Of a stretch of DNA of 37,594 nucleotides, positions 17,688 to 26,499 are shown piece by piece. Origin of the DNA: an uncultured bacterium (GTDB taxonomy: Bacteria > Verrucomicrobiota > Kiritimatiellia > PWTM01); NCBI GenBank assembly GCA_938005705.1, contig CALLML010000031.1, positions 1 through 37,594 of the forward strand, written 5' to 3'. The notes under the pieces were generated by a model. The model had not been told where the DNA came from. It worked only from the letters and a program-made list of their open reading frames with translations, and searched no databases. The stretch's first letter is position 1. The number at the start of each line of letters is the position of its first letter. The position numbers and the translations under genes were made by a program.

Positions 17688-18770
17688 CTAAATCACTTCC
17701 AGCGCGTCGCGGGCCGGCAAAGGCGGGAAGAGCGCTGTGGGCAGCGTCTGATACCAGAAGGCGACGGAAGCGATGTCGTCCTGCAGCGGCAGATAGCGCT
17801 TACCGGCCCGCCATCCCAGGGCCTGAAGGGTCACCCTCAGGTCACGGCGGAAGCGGATGGGATCGGTGAGGTGCCATCGGTACATGCCGAATCGCATTTG
17901 GGACTGATAGAGGCCGTCGGGCCGCAAGACCTGACAAAGGCCGGAATAAGGCGATGTGAACTCCTCATATTGATGCAACGTCTTGTTTTCAAAATTGTAG
18001 GAGCCGCCAAAATAATCTTCCGTACCGGTGCCGCAGATGGTCGGGAAATCATCGTCGCCGTCGAGATAGAATTTGATCTCGCCCTCGCCCCACCAGCCGG
18101 AATGGTTGACTCCCCACGCCAGATAGGTGCCCACGTAGTGTCCGTGTCCGCGCACGCCATCCAGGATGACGTACACCGACTTGTAGGGAAGTGGATTGAC
18201 CCGGCGAAACTGGGCATGAAAATAGGCGATATCGCCAGGCAAATCGGTCAGTGTATAGTTGATCTGATAGAAACACGTCACCGGCTCATCAGCGAGGTTG
18301 GTCAGCGTCATGCGACAGCTCTGACGAAACGGCATGGGCCAATAACAGTTGAAACCGCTGCCTGGATTGACGCAGACTGCAAGCGATCGCACCGGCGCAT
18401 ATCGCCCCCAACCGCACGCAAAGAAATCACCGGCGGGGCATTCCACCGAAGGCTGCTCCTGCCCGTCCCAATATATTCGAAGGATGCTCCAGCGCCAGGC
18501 GCCGGTCAAGGTCATCCATATTTGTTGGATGGCGCCGGAACCCGCGATGTGTGCCAGCGGGAAGGTCTCGCCGGCGGGAATGCGCACCGCAGGCGAAATC
18601 TTCCATCCCGGACCAAGATCCCGCGCCGCCTCTGCACCCACGCCTTCGACCGCGCGGCCCCCGCCGCCCTTTTCGCCGGTGAAATTCTCCGGACTGATGG
18701 ATCGCGATTCTGCGTTCGACAGTCGCCAAAGATTTCCCAGGTGCGAAGTCCAATCGTCGTGTCTATCCAT
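17688..18770 (-). CDS. GH172 (DUF2961) glycoside hydrolase
   Basis: The 360-residue protein carries the hallmark GTGTEDYFGG (247-256) and WWGEGEIKFYLDGDDDFP of DUF2961, now GH172. This family includes difructose-anhydride enzymes and arabinofuranosidases. The two carboxylates expected for retaining catalysis would be Glu229 (or Glu231) and Glu251, by analogy with the described family member. The double jelly-roll is suggested by SGAIQQIWMTLTG and the following beta-rich blocks. No signal peptide is seen. The gene begins 52 bp after glgX and is followed by a gap before the GH3 gene. Substrate is open: fructan- or arabinan-derived oligosaccharides are candidates. Confidence 0.88.
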   Translation of the reverse strand: MDRHDDWTSHLGNLWRLSNAESRSISPENFTGEKGGGGRAVEGVGAEAARDLGPGWKISPAVRIPAGETFPLAHIAGSGAIQQIWMTLTGAWRWSILRIYWDGQEQPSVECPAGDFFACGWGRYAPVRSLAVCVNPGSGFNCYWPMPFRQSCRMTLTNLADEPVTCFYQINYTLTDLPGDIAYFHAQFRRVNPLPYKSVYVILDGVRGHGHYVGTYLAWGVNHSGWWGEGEIKFYLDGDDDFPTICGTGTEDYFGGSYNFENKTLHQYEEFTSPYSGLCQVLRPDGLYQSQMRFGMYRWHLTDPIRFRRDLRVTLQALGWRAGKRYLPLQDDIASVAFWYQTLPTALFPPLPARDALEVI

Positions 18771-18822
18771 AAGTTCTGCTCACGAATCCTGTTGTGTCCA
18801 CCACCGTCGCGGTGGTCGTATC

Positions 18823-20877
18823 TCAACGCGAATCGAACACCGATACGCTCAAAGGACCCACGACAATCGAAGAGTCCTGTTCCACAGTGACTTCCTTCGG
18901 TTCGCCCGTGGTCCAGCAGAGTTTCCAACGATCCGTTCTAAAAGTAAAGACTGGCGGATGAAAGCGCACCGGCACGCCGTCGGCATTGATGAGGATCAAC
19001 AGGTGCTCCTCATTGCGGTCCGCACCGGTGGCGACGGCTCGTCCGTCCAGCCGAAATCCCAACGCTCGTCCGTGAGTCCAGTCCGGCGGCTCGCCATTGG
19101 GGCCGATCCAATAGACATCGGGGGCCCCGCCCAGGGGTAACGCGCCGCGCAAGAAACGCGCACGACGAAGGCTCGCGTGAGACCGGCGAAAGGCGATGAG
19201 CATCTTGACGAATTCTCGCAGGTCCTCGTTTTGTTCGCTGAGGACCCAATTTACCCATGAGACTTCGTTGTCCTGACAATAGGCGTTGTTGTTGCCTCGC
19301 TGCGTGCGCCCGAACTCGTCACCGGCGGTGAGCATCGGGACGCCTTGCGCGAGCAGCAGCGTCGCGAGCAGATTTTTCGCGTGACGGCGGCGAGCCGCGC
19401 GAATGGCGGGATCATGAGTCGGTCCTTCGACGCCATGGTTCACGCTGAAATTGTGTGGATGGCCGTCGCGGTTGCCCTCGCCATTGGCCCAGTTGTGCTT
19501 GTTTCCATACGAGACGAGGTCTTCCAGTGTAAAACCGTCATGGCTGGTGATATAGTTGATACTGCGGGCCGGCGTACCGCCGGAACGTTCGAACAGGTCG
19601 GAACTGCCAGCCAGCCGTGTCGCCAGTCGGCCGATGGTGCCCCGCCCGGCCCAAAAGCGGCGCACGTCGTCGCGAAAGGCATCGTTCCATTCCGACCACG
19701 TCGGAGGGAACTCGCCCAGGCGGTGCACGCCGCCAGAATCCCAGGGTTCGGCGATGAGCTTCAATTCCCGCAGAACCGGATCAGCGCCGATCGCGCGCAA
19801 CAACGGGGGATCGGCGGATGGGGTGCCGTCCGGGGGCACGCGGCATAGCGCCGCGGCCAAGTCGAATCGAAAGCCGTCCACATGAAAATCCATTGCCCAA
19901 TGCCGCAGCGCGTCCAGAGCGTGCCGCATCGCCGCCGGTTCATTGGCGTTATAGGTATTTCCGCAGCCGCTGTAGTCGCGGAAATCGCCGCGAGGATCGA
20001 GTAGATAATACGTCGGACGGTCAATGCCCTTGTAGGACCAGGTCGGCCCGCGTGCACCCCACTCCGCGGTGTGGTTGAGCACAACATCAAGGATCACTTC
20101 GATTCCGGCCGCATGTAGTGCGCGAACCAGGTCGCGCAGCTCACGGCGGGCTATTTCGCCCGAAGGCACGGTCGCGTAGCGCGACATGGGCGCAAGGAAC
20201 GATAGGGGGCTGTAGCCCCAAAAATTGAGCAGGCCCACGCGCGCGCCGCCTTCCATGAAAAACTCGAGCTCATTGAATTCCTGCAACGGCAGGAACTCAA
20301 CTGCGGTGATGCCAAGGTCACGCAGATAAGGAATCCGTTCGATGAACCCTCGATACGTGCCGGGATGCGTGCAATTCGCGGAAGGATGGACTGTGAAGCC
20401 GCGCAGATGCGCCTCGTAGATCACTGTGTCGCGCAGTGGGATACGCGGCGGTCGGTCATCGCCCCAGTCGTAGTCGTCGTGGATAACACGCCCCTTGGGG
20501 AAATGGGCGCCTCGGTTGGGCCATACGCCCGCCCGCCATCCCCGTGAATCTCCCCACGATCGGTTCCACTCGATCGCCAACGCATAGGGATCCAGCAGCC
20601 ATTGATCGGGATCAAAAAAAGGCGCCGACCCTTCTATGCGATAAACATAGCACACTCCCGGCTGGAGTCCTTCCACCCGCCCCGTCCACATTCCGTCGGC
20701 CTCAGGAGTCGGAGGGGCTAATTCGATTTCGCGGTCCGGTTCAGACGCGGCGGGATCGGAGAACAAGAGCAGAAACACGCGCCCTGCGCGCGGCGCACGG
20801 ATCGCGAATTCCACACCGCCATCTACCCACCGCGCGCCGAGACGGGCCGATGGCCAAGGCGTCATGACGGCGCTCAC
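18823..20877 (-). CDS. glgX: Glycogen debranching enzyme (isoamylase-type, GH13)
   Basis: The enzyme hydrolyses alpha-1,6 branches of glycogen or limit dextrins. The product (684 residues) starts with a CBM48-type beta-sandwich (about 1-130) and continues as a GH13 barrel. Conserved regions are DVVLNHTAE, the nucleophile block GFRFDLAAAL, LIAEPWD with the acid/base Glu, and YITSHDGFTLEDLVSY with the transition-state Asp. GDEFGRTQRGNNNAYCQDN and a C-terminal beta domain complete it. I placed the start at GTG 20877, which overlaps the TGA of the cysteine desulfurase gene by 4 nt; ATG 20865 is the alternative. The ORF-track start at 20946 would overlap the upstream gene by 73 nt and is unlikely. 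Confidence 0.93.
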   Translation of the reverse strand: MSAVMTPWPSARLGARWVDGGVEFAIRAPRAGRVFLLLFSDPAASEPDREIELAPPTPEADGMWTGRVEGLQPGVCYVYRIEGSAPFFDPDQWLLDPYALAIEWNRSWGDSRGWRAGVWPNRGAHFPKGRVIHDDYDWGDDRPPRIPLRDTVIYEAHLRGFTVHPSANCTHPGTYRGFIERIPYLRDLGITAVEFLPLQEFNELEFFMEGGARVGLLNFWGYSPLSFLAPMSRYATVPSGEIARRELRDLVRALHAAGIEVILDVVLNHTAEWGARGPTWSYKGIDRPTYYLLDPRGDFRDYSGCGNTYNANEPAAMRHALDALRHWAMDFHVDGFRFDLAAALCRVPPDGTPSADPPLLRAIGADPVLRELKLIAEPWDSGGVHRLGEFPPTWSEWNDAFRDDVRRFWAGRGTIGRLATRLAGSSDLFERSGGTPARSINYITSHDGFTLEDLVSYGNKHNWANGEGNRDGHPHNFSVNHGVEGPTHDPAIRAARRRHAKNLLATLLLAQGVPMLTAGDEFGRTQRGNNNAYCQDNEVSWVNWVLSEQNEDLREFVKMLIAFRRSHASLRRARFLRGALPLGGAPDVYWIGPNGEPPDWTHGRALGFRLDGRAVATGADRNEEHLLILINADGVPVRFHPPVFTFRTDRWKLCWTTGEPKEVTVEQDSSIVVGPLSVSVFDSR

Positions 20878-22094
20878 GCCCTCGCCTCCCGAGGTATTTC
20901 GATGTCCGTACGGGGCGCGTTTTTCGCCACATCCCAATACGGACAAATGCGCCGCAATGCCGCGACAATGCGTGGAAACACTTCGATGACGTAATCAATT
21001 TCCTCGTCCGTCGTATAGCGGCTCAGACTGAAACGGATCGATCCGTGCCGTGCCGTGAATGGGACCTTCATCGCCGTCAGCACATGGGAGGGCTCGAGCG
21101 AACCCGATGTGCAGGCCGATCCGCTCGATGCGCAAATGCCATGCGCATCAAGCTGGTAGAGCATGGCCTCGCCCTCGACAAAGTGCACCGCGAGATTCAG
21201 CGTGTTCGGCAGCCGCGGCGCCCCGCCACCGTTGATCTCCATCATCGGAATACGCGCCGCCAGTTCCCGCTGCAGCCGGTCCCGCCGCGCGCGCACCGCC
21301 GTCTCGTCGGCCATGTGCCGCTGCGCGAGCTGGGCCGCCGCACCGAACGCCATAATATGCGCCGTGTTTTCAGTGCCCGCCCGCTGCCCCTGCTCCTGAT
21401 GGCCGCCTATCAGAAATGGCCGTACGGGCGCCCCCTGCCGAATATACAGCGCACCGACGCCTTTCGGCGCATGCAGTTTGTGTCCCGAAAATGACAGCAG
21501 GTCCACCTGGTGAAATTCGCCCGCCAGATTCACGGGAATCTTCCCGACCGACTGCGTCGCATCCGTATGAAAGAGGATATCAGGGTCCGTTTCCTTGGCG
21601 ATGCGGGACAACCCTTCGATCGGAAAAATCACGCCCGTCTCATTGTTCGCGTGCATGAGGGTAACCAGCAAAGTCCGGCCAGGCCGCAGCGCCCGCACAT
21701 AAGCGTTCATATCCAGCCGGCCCTCACGGTCCACCGGCACCTCCGTCACCTCATAGCCCTCGCGCACCAGCTCGCGGCAGACCTCGCGAACCGATGGGTG
21801 CTCGACCGGCGAAGTGACGATGTGGCGACGTTCCGGCCGCGCACGCGCCGCGCCGAAAATCGCCCAGTTATTGCTTTCGGTGGCGCAACCGGTGAAGAAT
21901 AATCGGGACGGGTTCGCCCCGATGAGCGCCGCCACATCCTTGCGCGCTTCGGCAATGGCCCGAGCCACGCGCGCCGCAGGCGCATACATCGAACTGGGGT
22001 TGAAGTACAGGTCCTCCAGAAACGGCCGCATCGCCGCTGCCGCCTCCGGCGCCACCGACGTTGTCGCATTATTGTCCAGGTAAACGATATTCAC
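20874..22094 (-). CDS. Cysteine desulfurase (NifS/IscS type)
   Basis: This PLP enzyme removes sulfur from cysteine for Fe-S cluster and thiol cofactor assembly. Seen in the 406-residue product: VYLDNNATT at the N-terminus, SPVEHPSV with His99, FHTDATQSVGKIP, the PLP lysine Lys206 in SFSGHKLHAPKG and the catalytic Cys328 in SSGSACTSGSLEPSHVL. The start is probably GTG 22094; the ORF-track extension to 22223 would translate the palindrome array and is not homologous. A TTTCAA-16-TATATT promoter candidate (22103-22130) ends only 9 nt before this GTG, which would give a nearly leaderless message. No iscU or nifU lies nearby; instead glgX is translationally coupled, which is unusual. Confidence 0.93.
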   Translation of the reverse strand: MNIVYLDNNATTSVAPEAAAAMRPFLEDLYFNPSSMYAPAARVARAIAEARKDVAALIGANPSRLFFTGCATESNNWAIFGAARARPERRHIVTSPVEHPSVREVCRELVREGYEVTEVPVDREGRLDMNAYVRALRPGRTLLVTLMHANNETGVIFPIEGLSRIAKETDPDILFHTDATQSVGKIPVNLAGEFHQVDLLSFSGHKLHAPKGVGALYIRQGAPVRPFLIGGHQEQGQRAGTENTAHIMAFGAAAQLAQRHMADETAVRARRDRLQRELAARIPMMEINGGGAPRLPNTLNLAVHFVEGEAMLYQLDAHGICASSGSACTSGSLEPSHVLTAMKVPFTARHGSIRFSLSRYTTDEEIDYVIEVFPRIVAALRRICPYWDVAKNAPRTDIEIPREARA

Positions 22095-22153
22095 ATTATC
22101 CCAATATAATCCAGTGCACGGCGATTGAAAAATCTCTTCTTTTCCCCGCGCCC

Positions 22154-22232
22154 TTCCAAGGCTTGGAAGAAGTCCCCCCTGGACTTTCCAAGGCTTGGAA
22201 CATTTCGATGCCGGATCTTCCAAGCCTTGGAA
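22154..22232. repeat. Three-copy array of the palindrome TTCCAAGGCTTGGAA, 32-bp period
   Basis: Perfect 15-bp palindromes (7-bp arms around one central base) lie at 22154-22168, 22186-22200 and 22218-22232. The third carries C instead of G at the centre, i.e. it is inverted relative to the others. Start-to-start distance is 32 bp both times, so the two spacers are both 17 bp and unrelated in sequence. The array fills the gap between the atpK stop codon (13 bp away) and the cysteine desulfurase start. About three helical turns separate the copies, so they face the same side of the DNA. Confidence 0.95.
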
Positions 22233-22244
22233 AAACGTGTTTAC

Positions 22245-22703
22245 TCACAGGCTGATGAGCGTGAAGACCATGATCAGCAATGCTACGGTCTCGACGACGC
22301 CAAGCGTCATTAGGTAGTTGCTGAAGCCCTGGCCGGTCTCCGCCAGCGCATCGGCACCGGCCGCGCCGGCCTTGCCCTGGTACCAGGCCGAAACGCCGAT
22401 GCCCAGCCCGCCGACCAATCCCGCGCCGAGCATGAGGCCAACGCGCGCCACCTCGCCGGCAGCGAGTTTGCCGAGCATACTGTTCATCAGGATGAAACCG
22501 TAGATGGTCTGGGACATCGGCGCACCGATGAAGGTGACCAGAATGAAGGGCGCTGCTTTGCTCTGAGCAAAGCATTTCTTCCAGGAACCGATCGCCGCCA
22601 TGCCGGCCGTTCCCGTGCCGAGGGCCGAGCCGATGGCGGAGAACCCCAGCGCCATCGCCGCCGCCATTTGTCCGATTGCTGTCCATATCGCCGTTGCTTC
22701 CAT
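22245..22703 (-). CDS. atpK: V-type ATPase subunit K (c-ring proteolipid)
   Basis: The 152-residue protein is a double hairpin of four membrane helices with repeated small-residue packing (GFSAIGSALGTGTAGMAAIG; GLMLGAGLVGGLGIGVSAW). The ion-carrying carboxylate is Glu138 in GVVETVALL in helix 4; helix 2 has Ser64, Gln65 and Tyr68 in PMSQTIYGF, and helix 3 Gln109 in YQGKAGAAG. These align with the Na+ ligands of Enterococcus hirae NtpK (Thr64, Gln65, Tyr68, Gln110, Glu139). The start at 22703 has GAGAAGGAG upstream; the 523-aa ORF in the track is an out-of-frame extension through atpI. It is the last gene of the operon and is followed by the palindrome array. Confidence 0.94.
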   Translation of the reverse strand: MEATAIWTAIGQMAAAMALGFSAIGSALGTGTAGMAAIGSWKKCFAQSKAAPFILVTFIGAPMSQTIYGFILMNSMLGKLAAGEVARVGLMLGAGLVGGLGIGVSAWYQGKAGAAGADALAETGQGFSNYLMTLGVVETVALLIMVFTLISL

Positions 22704-22729
22704 CGTATGCGCTCCTTCTCTGCGTTGTT

Positions 22730-24529
22730 CTAACGATTTTTCGCCGGCGCGCCGTCCGCCGCTCGCGCGCGCGCGAACGGCCGGTACGGAATGCCGGTCC
22801 ACTGCATGCCTAGATGACCCGAAAACTCCAGCGTGTTCAGGCGTACGCCATGCACAATCACACCCATGCCTGCCAGCACGACGTTCAAGGCGTGGCCGAT
22901 GAAGAGGATCAGGGCCGCCACCAGCCCGCGCGCGATCCCGCCGCCTCCGCCGCCGAGCGCGATGCCATTGAACGCCTGCGCCACGGCGAACGTCGCCGTG
23001 CCCACTGCAAAGAGACGGATGTAGGATACCACGTCCACGAAGTTGCTGACGAGGTTGAGCGGCAGCATGGCGTGGTTGAACCATTCGGCCTTCAGCCGCG
23101 CCGGCGGCGTCATGAAAAGGACTATCAGCGCGACGGAGATGAGGGAAATCACGCCTATCGCACGGGGAAACGTCCGGTTGAGCACCATCGCGCCGGCGGC
23201 GAAATACATCGTCCAGGTGACGCCCAGCCAGCCGAGTTGCGCCAGCGCCTGCAGCGAGCGGCGCTGACGGAGGATGTTCCAGACGTGCGCGAGGCTCAAC
23301 TGCGCCGCGCCGATCAGGAAACACAGCCCCATGATGCGCTGCTGCGCGAGCTTCGGATCCGCCGGCGCGAGCCAGTCGCTCCGTAGCGCGTCCAGCACGG
23401 ACGGCAGACGGGCGGCACCGAACCACGAGCCAGTCAGCGCGCCCCACACGATCGTCGCCACGCTCATAATGAGCATCAACGTCACGGCCGGCGGACGTTG
23501 CGGGCGCAGCTTGCGCCGCGCCCAGAGGGTCAGACCGAGAAAGAGGAAGCCATAGCCCGCGTCGCCGACGAGCATAGCAAAGAACAAGCTGAAAAAGATC
23601 AGAAACACCGCGCCGATATCCACCTCGCGGTAGCCGGGTAGGATGCCGATCAGATCGAACACCGCGCGAATCGGCCGTACCCATCGCGGGTGGCGAATAA
23701 GCGTCGGCACGGGGTCGTCTTCCGCCGGCTCCTCTATTCGTAGCGCCCAGCCCTGATCCCGTGCCGCCGCGCGCAGGGCATCGGTGGCATCCGTGGGGGC
23801 GAATCCGCGCAACCAAGCGACGCGCTCGGCGTCACCCATGCCGGCGCGGGCTTCGAGAAAGCGCAGGCGATCTTCCGCCTCCGCGACCAGCGCGGCCACC
23901 GCCGCGCGGTCGGCGGCGTAAGCTTCGAATGCGCGGCGATTGTCGTCCAACGCCGCCTCCGTTTCGGTGATGCGCCGATCCAGTTCGGCCAAGCCCGTTT
24001 CCGGCATCCGGATTTCGGATGCGCCTTCCGGCGCCGGCGCGTCGGCCGGGCCGATGACGACGAAATAGGTCGCCTCCTTGGTTCGGCGCGTTATGCGCAA
24101 GACAGCCCCCGCGGGCGCGGAGGGTTCATAACGAGGTTCGCAGCGATACAACCGGAGCTTCAGTCCCTTCGCTTCGAGCGCGCGGGCCGAGACCGGATCG
24201 AACGCGCCGAAAGGCTCGATGCGCTGTCGTTCACGTCGTAGGGCGTCGAGTTTTTCCTCGAGATCCCGGCGCTCGTGAATGCGCCGCCAGACATCCTCGA
24301 CGACGTCGGCGGCGGGTCGTCCGGAGGGTGTGCCGGCGGCACGCGGTGGCAAGGTTTCCAGCGCCCGGCGCCCGTGGGCAAGGGCCTTGCGCGCCGCCTC
24401 GATATCGTCGTTTTCCGGCGGGCGGATGGGATGCAGGTGCAGCGCACCCAACGCCCGCAGGCGCTCGAGCGCGGCGTCGCGCGCACTGGCGAGGCACAGG
24501 ATCGTGACTTTTTTCATCGGCACGATCAT
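22730..24529 (-). CDS. atpI: V-type ATPase subunit I (a subunit, ion channel and stator)
   Basis: At 599 residues this protein has a long soluble N-terminal half (residues 1-310) rich in Glu, Arg and Ala with coiled-coil character. A membrane half of about seven helices follows, starting at YREVDIGAVFLIFFSLFFAML. The channel arginine is in DVVSYIRLFAVG, the conserved site facing the c-ring carboxylate. The C-terminus (NTLEFSGHLGMQWTGIPYRPF) matches the family closing block. The N-terminus MKKVTILCLASARD is the usual subunit I opening; MIVPMKKV starts at an ATGA overlap with atpD, so translation is coupled. A 26-bp gap separates it from atpK. Confidence 0.94.
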   Translation of the reverse strand: MIVPMKKVTILCLASARDAALERLRALGALHLHPIRPPENDDIEAARKALAHGRRALETLPPRAAGTPSGRPAADVVEDVWRRIHERRDLEEKLDALRRERQRIEPFGAFDPVSARALEAKGLKLRLYRCEPRYEPSAPAGAVLRITRRTKEATYFVVIGPADAPAPEGASEIRMPETGLAELDRRITETEAALDDNRRAFEAYAADRAAVAALVAEAEDRLRFLEARAGMGDAERVAWLRGFAPTDATDALRAAARDQGWALRIEEPAEDDPVPTLIRHPRWVRPIRAVFDLIGILPGYREVDIGAVFLIFFSLFFAMLVGDAGYGFLFLGLTLWARRKLRPQRPPAVTLMLIMSVATIVWGALTGSWFGAARLPSVLDALRSDWLAPADPKLAQQRIMGLCFLIGAAQLSLAHVWNILRQRRSLQALAQLGWLGVTWTMYFAAGAMVLNRTFPRAIGVISLISVALIVLFMTPPARLKAEWFNHAMLPLNLVSNFVDVVSYIRLFAVGTATFAVAQAFNGIALGGGGGGIARGLVAALILFIGHALNVVLAGMGVIVHGVRLNTLEFSGHLGMQWTGIPYRPFARARAADGAPAKNR

Positions 24530-25131
24530 GCGGCGCGCTCCTTTTCCGAAGACTTACCCTTGGCGATCTTCGAGCGGGCGACTTCGGCCGTCATCTGGTC
24601 GCCCAGAAAAATGCGAATAACGCGAATGTTCTCGCGCGTTTCGGGAATTTTGACTTTTTCGAAGAGATTGATGCGCTGGGTTGTGGTGCGCAGTTCCTCG
24701 GCCACGCGCCGACGTTGCTCGGTGAGCACCTCCAGCTCGATCGTCAGCCGCGCCTGCCGCTCCAGCATTTCCAAACCATCATCTACCCACGGCGGCGTTT
24801 CGAACAGGTCGGGCATGCGGCGTTCGAAGCGCAAGCTTTCGAGCACCGGGATCACGACGCCGGCGATGTTGCCGACGGTTTCGCGCCGCTCGGCCAGCCG
24901 CAGATACTCGTGAAACGGAAACGGTTCGGCAAACAGCCGGATCCACGGCGCCAGCTCTGATTTCGCCGCCTCAAGCTCGCCGCGTTTGCGTTCGATCATG
25001 GCGTCCATCTGACGGATTTCGAGCTGCAGTTGCTGTTTCTTCAACTGCAACGTGGGCAGATAGCGCTCGAACCGCCGCAGGGCGTCGCGTTGAGCCTTCA
25101 GCTCATTTTTGGTGTGTTTGATGCGCGGCAT
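24526..25131 (-). CDS. atpD: V-type ATPase subunit D (central stalk)
   Basis: The 201-residue protein is almost entirely helical with two long coiled-coil arms. The opening KHTKNELKAQRDALRRFERY and LPTLQLKKQQLQLEI match the family N-terminal helix; the closing helix is RRRVAEELRTTTQRINLFEKV. Subunit D is the rotor shaft inside the A3B3 head. LFEKVKIPETRENIRVIRIFLGDQ is the characteristic end block. The last four bases overlap the start of atpI, and it follows atpB by 18 bp. Length is typical (about 200-215). Confidence 0.94.
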   Translation of the reverse strand: MPRIKHTKNELKAQRDALRRFERYLPTLQLKKQQLQLEIRQMDAMIERKRGELEAAKSELAPWIRLFAEPFPFHEYLRLAERRETVGNIAGVVIPVLESLRFERRMPDLFETPPWVDDGLEMLERQARLTIELEVLTEQRRRVAEELRTTTQRINLFEKVKIPETRENIRVIRIFLGDQMTAEVARSKIAKGKSSEKERAA

Positions 25132-25149
25132 GGCGTCTCAAACGGGTTT

Positions 25150-26499
25150 TCAGGATGCGGCGGCCTCCACCGGTCGGGGCGTCGCATGCGACGCGACGGC
25201 GGCGTGCGTTTTCGGCCAGAATTTCGTGATGAGTTTGGTCGGGATGCCGGTTTCCTCCGGGTCGAAGCAGTCGGCCAGGATTTCCCAGCCGAGATCGAGC
25301 GCCTTTTCCAGCGGGATGTTGACGGAGAGGTCCATCATCTCGTGTTCGAAGCGCCCCCCGTATTTGAGTAGTTTATGGTCCCACGCACTCATGCGGAAGC
25401 CCATGGACTGCTTTTCAAGGGTTTCCCGATAGGCCGCGTAGAGTTGCACCATGGTGTTCATGATGGTGCGGTGATCTTCACGCGTGCGGTTGTTGACGAG
25501 CTGTTTGAGGCGGGAGAGCGAACCGAAAGGTTCGATGCGCCCGTTGCGCAGGTAGAACTGGCCCTCGGTGATGTAACCGGTGTTGTCGGGGACAGGGTGT
25601 GTCACGTCATCGCCCGGCATGGTGGTCACGGCGAGGATCGTGATCGAGCCGGCGGTATCGAAATCCACGGCCTTCTCGTAGCGGGCGGCAAGTTGGCTGT
25701 AGAGATCGCCGGGGTATCCGCGGTTGGAGGGAATCTGCTCCATCGTGATGGCGATTTCTTTCAGGGCGTCGGCGAAATTCGTCATATCCGTCAACAGTAC
25801 GAGCACGCGTTTGCCCTGCAGGGCGAACTGCTCGGCCACGGCGAGGGTGATATCGGGCACGAGTAGACACTCGACGGTCGGGTCGGCGGCGGTGTGAATG
25901 AACATCACCGAGCGCGACAGCGCACCCTGGGCCTCCAGCGTGTCCCGGAAGAAGAGATAATCGTCGTGCTTCAACCCCATGCCGCCGAGGAGGATCACGT
26001 CCACCTCCGCCTGCAGCGCGATGCGGGCCAGCAGCGGGTTGTAGGGCTCGCCGGCGACGGAGAAAATGGGGAGCTTCTGTGATTCGACAAGCGTATTGAA
26101 GACGTCAATCATCGGGATACCGGTGCGCACCATGCGCCGCGGGATGATGCGCCGTGCGGGATTGACGGAGGGGCCGCCGATGGGAATGAGATTCTCATGG
26201 ATCGAGGGGCCACGATCGCGCGGTGCACCGCTGCCGTTGAACACGCGGCCCAAAAGCGCTTCGGAAAATGGCACCTGCATCGTGTGGCGTAAAAAACGCA
26301 CCTTGGCGTCGGTCGAGATGCCGCGTCCGCCGGCGAACACCTGCAGGTCCACGCGCCCGCCTTCGATGCGGATCACCTGCGCGAGCGAAGTCCCGTAGCG
26401 GGTTTCGATCTGCGCCAGCTCGCGGTAGGAAACGTCCGACGCCCGCACGGTGACGACGTTGCCGGCGATGCGTTCGACTCGGGTATAGACCTTATGCAT
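25150..26499 (-). CDS. atpB: V-type ATPase subunit B (non-catalytic, regulatory)
   Basis: From the chosen start ([14 protein letters not shown]) the product is 449 residues, close to the family norm. It has the beta-barrel N-terminus, [30 protein letters not shown] in place of a working P-loop, [16 protein letters not shown] and [17 protein letters not shown]. The subunit alternates with A in the hexameric head and contributes to the nucleotide sites without hydrolysing ATP. The ATG at 26499 overlaps the atpA stop by 8 nt (ATGCATAA). The ORF-track start at 26556 lies inside atpA and adds residues not found in the family. Confidence 0.95.
   Translation of the reverse strand: MHKVYTRVERIAGNVVTVRASDVSYRELAQIETRYGTSLAQVIRIEGGRVDLQVFAGGRGISTDAKVRFLRHTMQVPFSEALLGRVFNGSGAPRDRGPSIHENLIPIGGPSVNPARRIIPRRMVRTGIPMIDVFNTLVESQKLPIFSVAGEPYNPLLARIALQAEVDVILLGGMGLKHDDYLFFRDTLEAQGALSRSVMFIHTAADPTVECLLVPDITLAVAEQFALQGKRVLVLLTDMTNFADALKEIAITMEQIPSNRGYPGDLYSQLAARYEKAVDFDTAGSITILAVTTMPGDDVTHPVPDNTGYITEGQFYLRNGRIEPFGSLSRLKQLVNNRTREDHRTIMNTMVQLYAAYRETLEKQSMGFRMSAWDHKLLKYGGRFEHEMMDLSVNIPLEKALDLGWEILADCFDPEETGIPTKLITKFWPKTHAAVASHATPRPVEAAAS

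Noticed and set aside
17601-18890. 429-codon plus-strand ORF
   Set aside because: Antisense to the GH172 gene, whose motifs are clear on the minus strand.
22095-22223. N-terminal extension of the cysteine desulfurase
   Set aside because: It would translate the palindrome array, and the family begins at VYLDNNATT.
22154-22232. CRISPR array
   Set aside because: Repeats are only 15 bp, spacers 17 bp, one copy is inverted and no cas gene is present.
22725-22736. 12-mer TTGTTCTAACGA shared with 29519-29530
   Set aside because: A 12-bp match is expected by chance in a window of this length; one copy is partly coding at the atpI end.
22704-23816. N-terminal extension of atpK to a 523-aa protein
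   Set aside because: The extension is an Arg/Gly-rich out-of-frame reading of atpI; atpK is complete from 22703.
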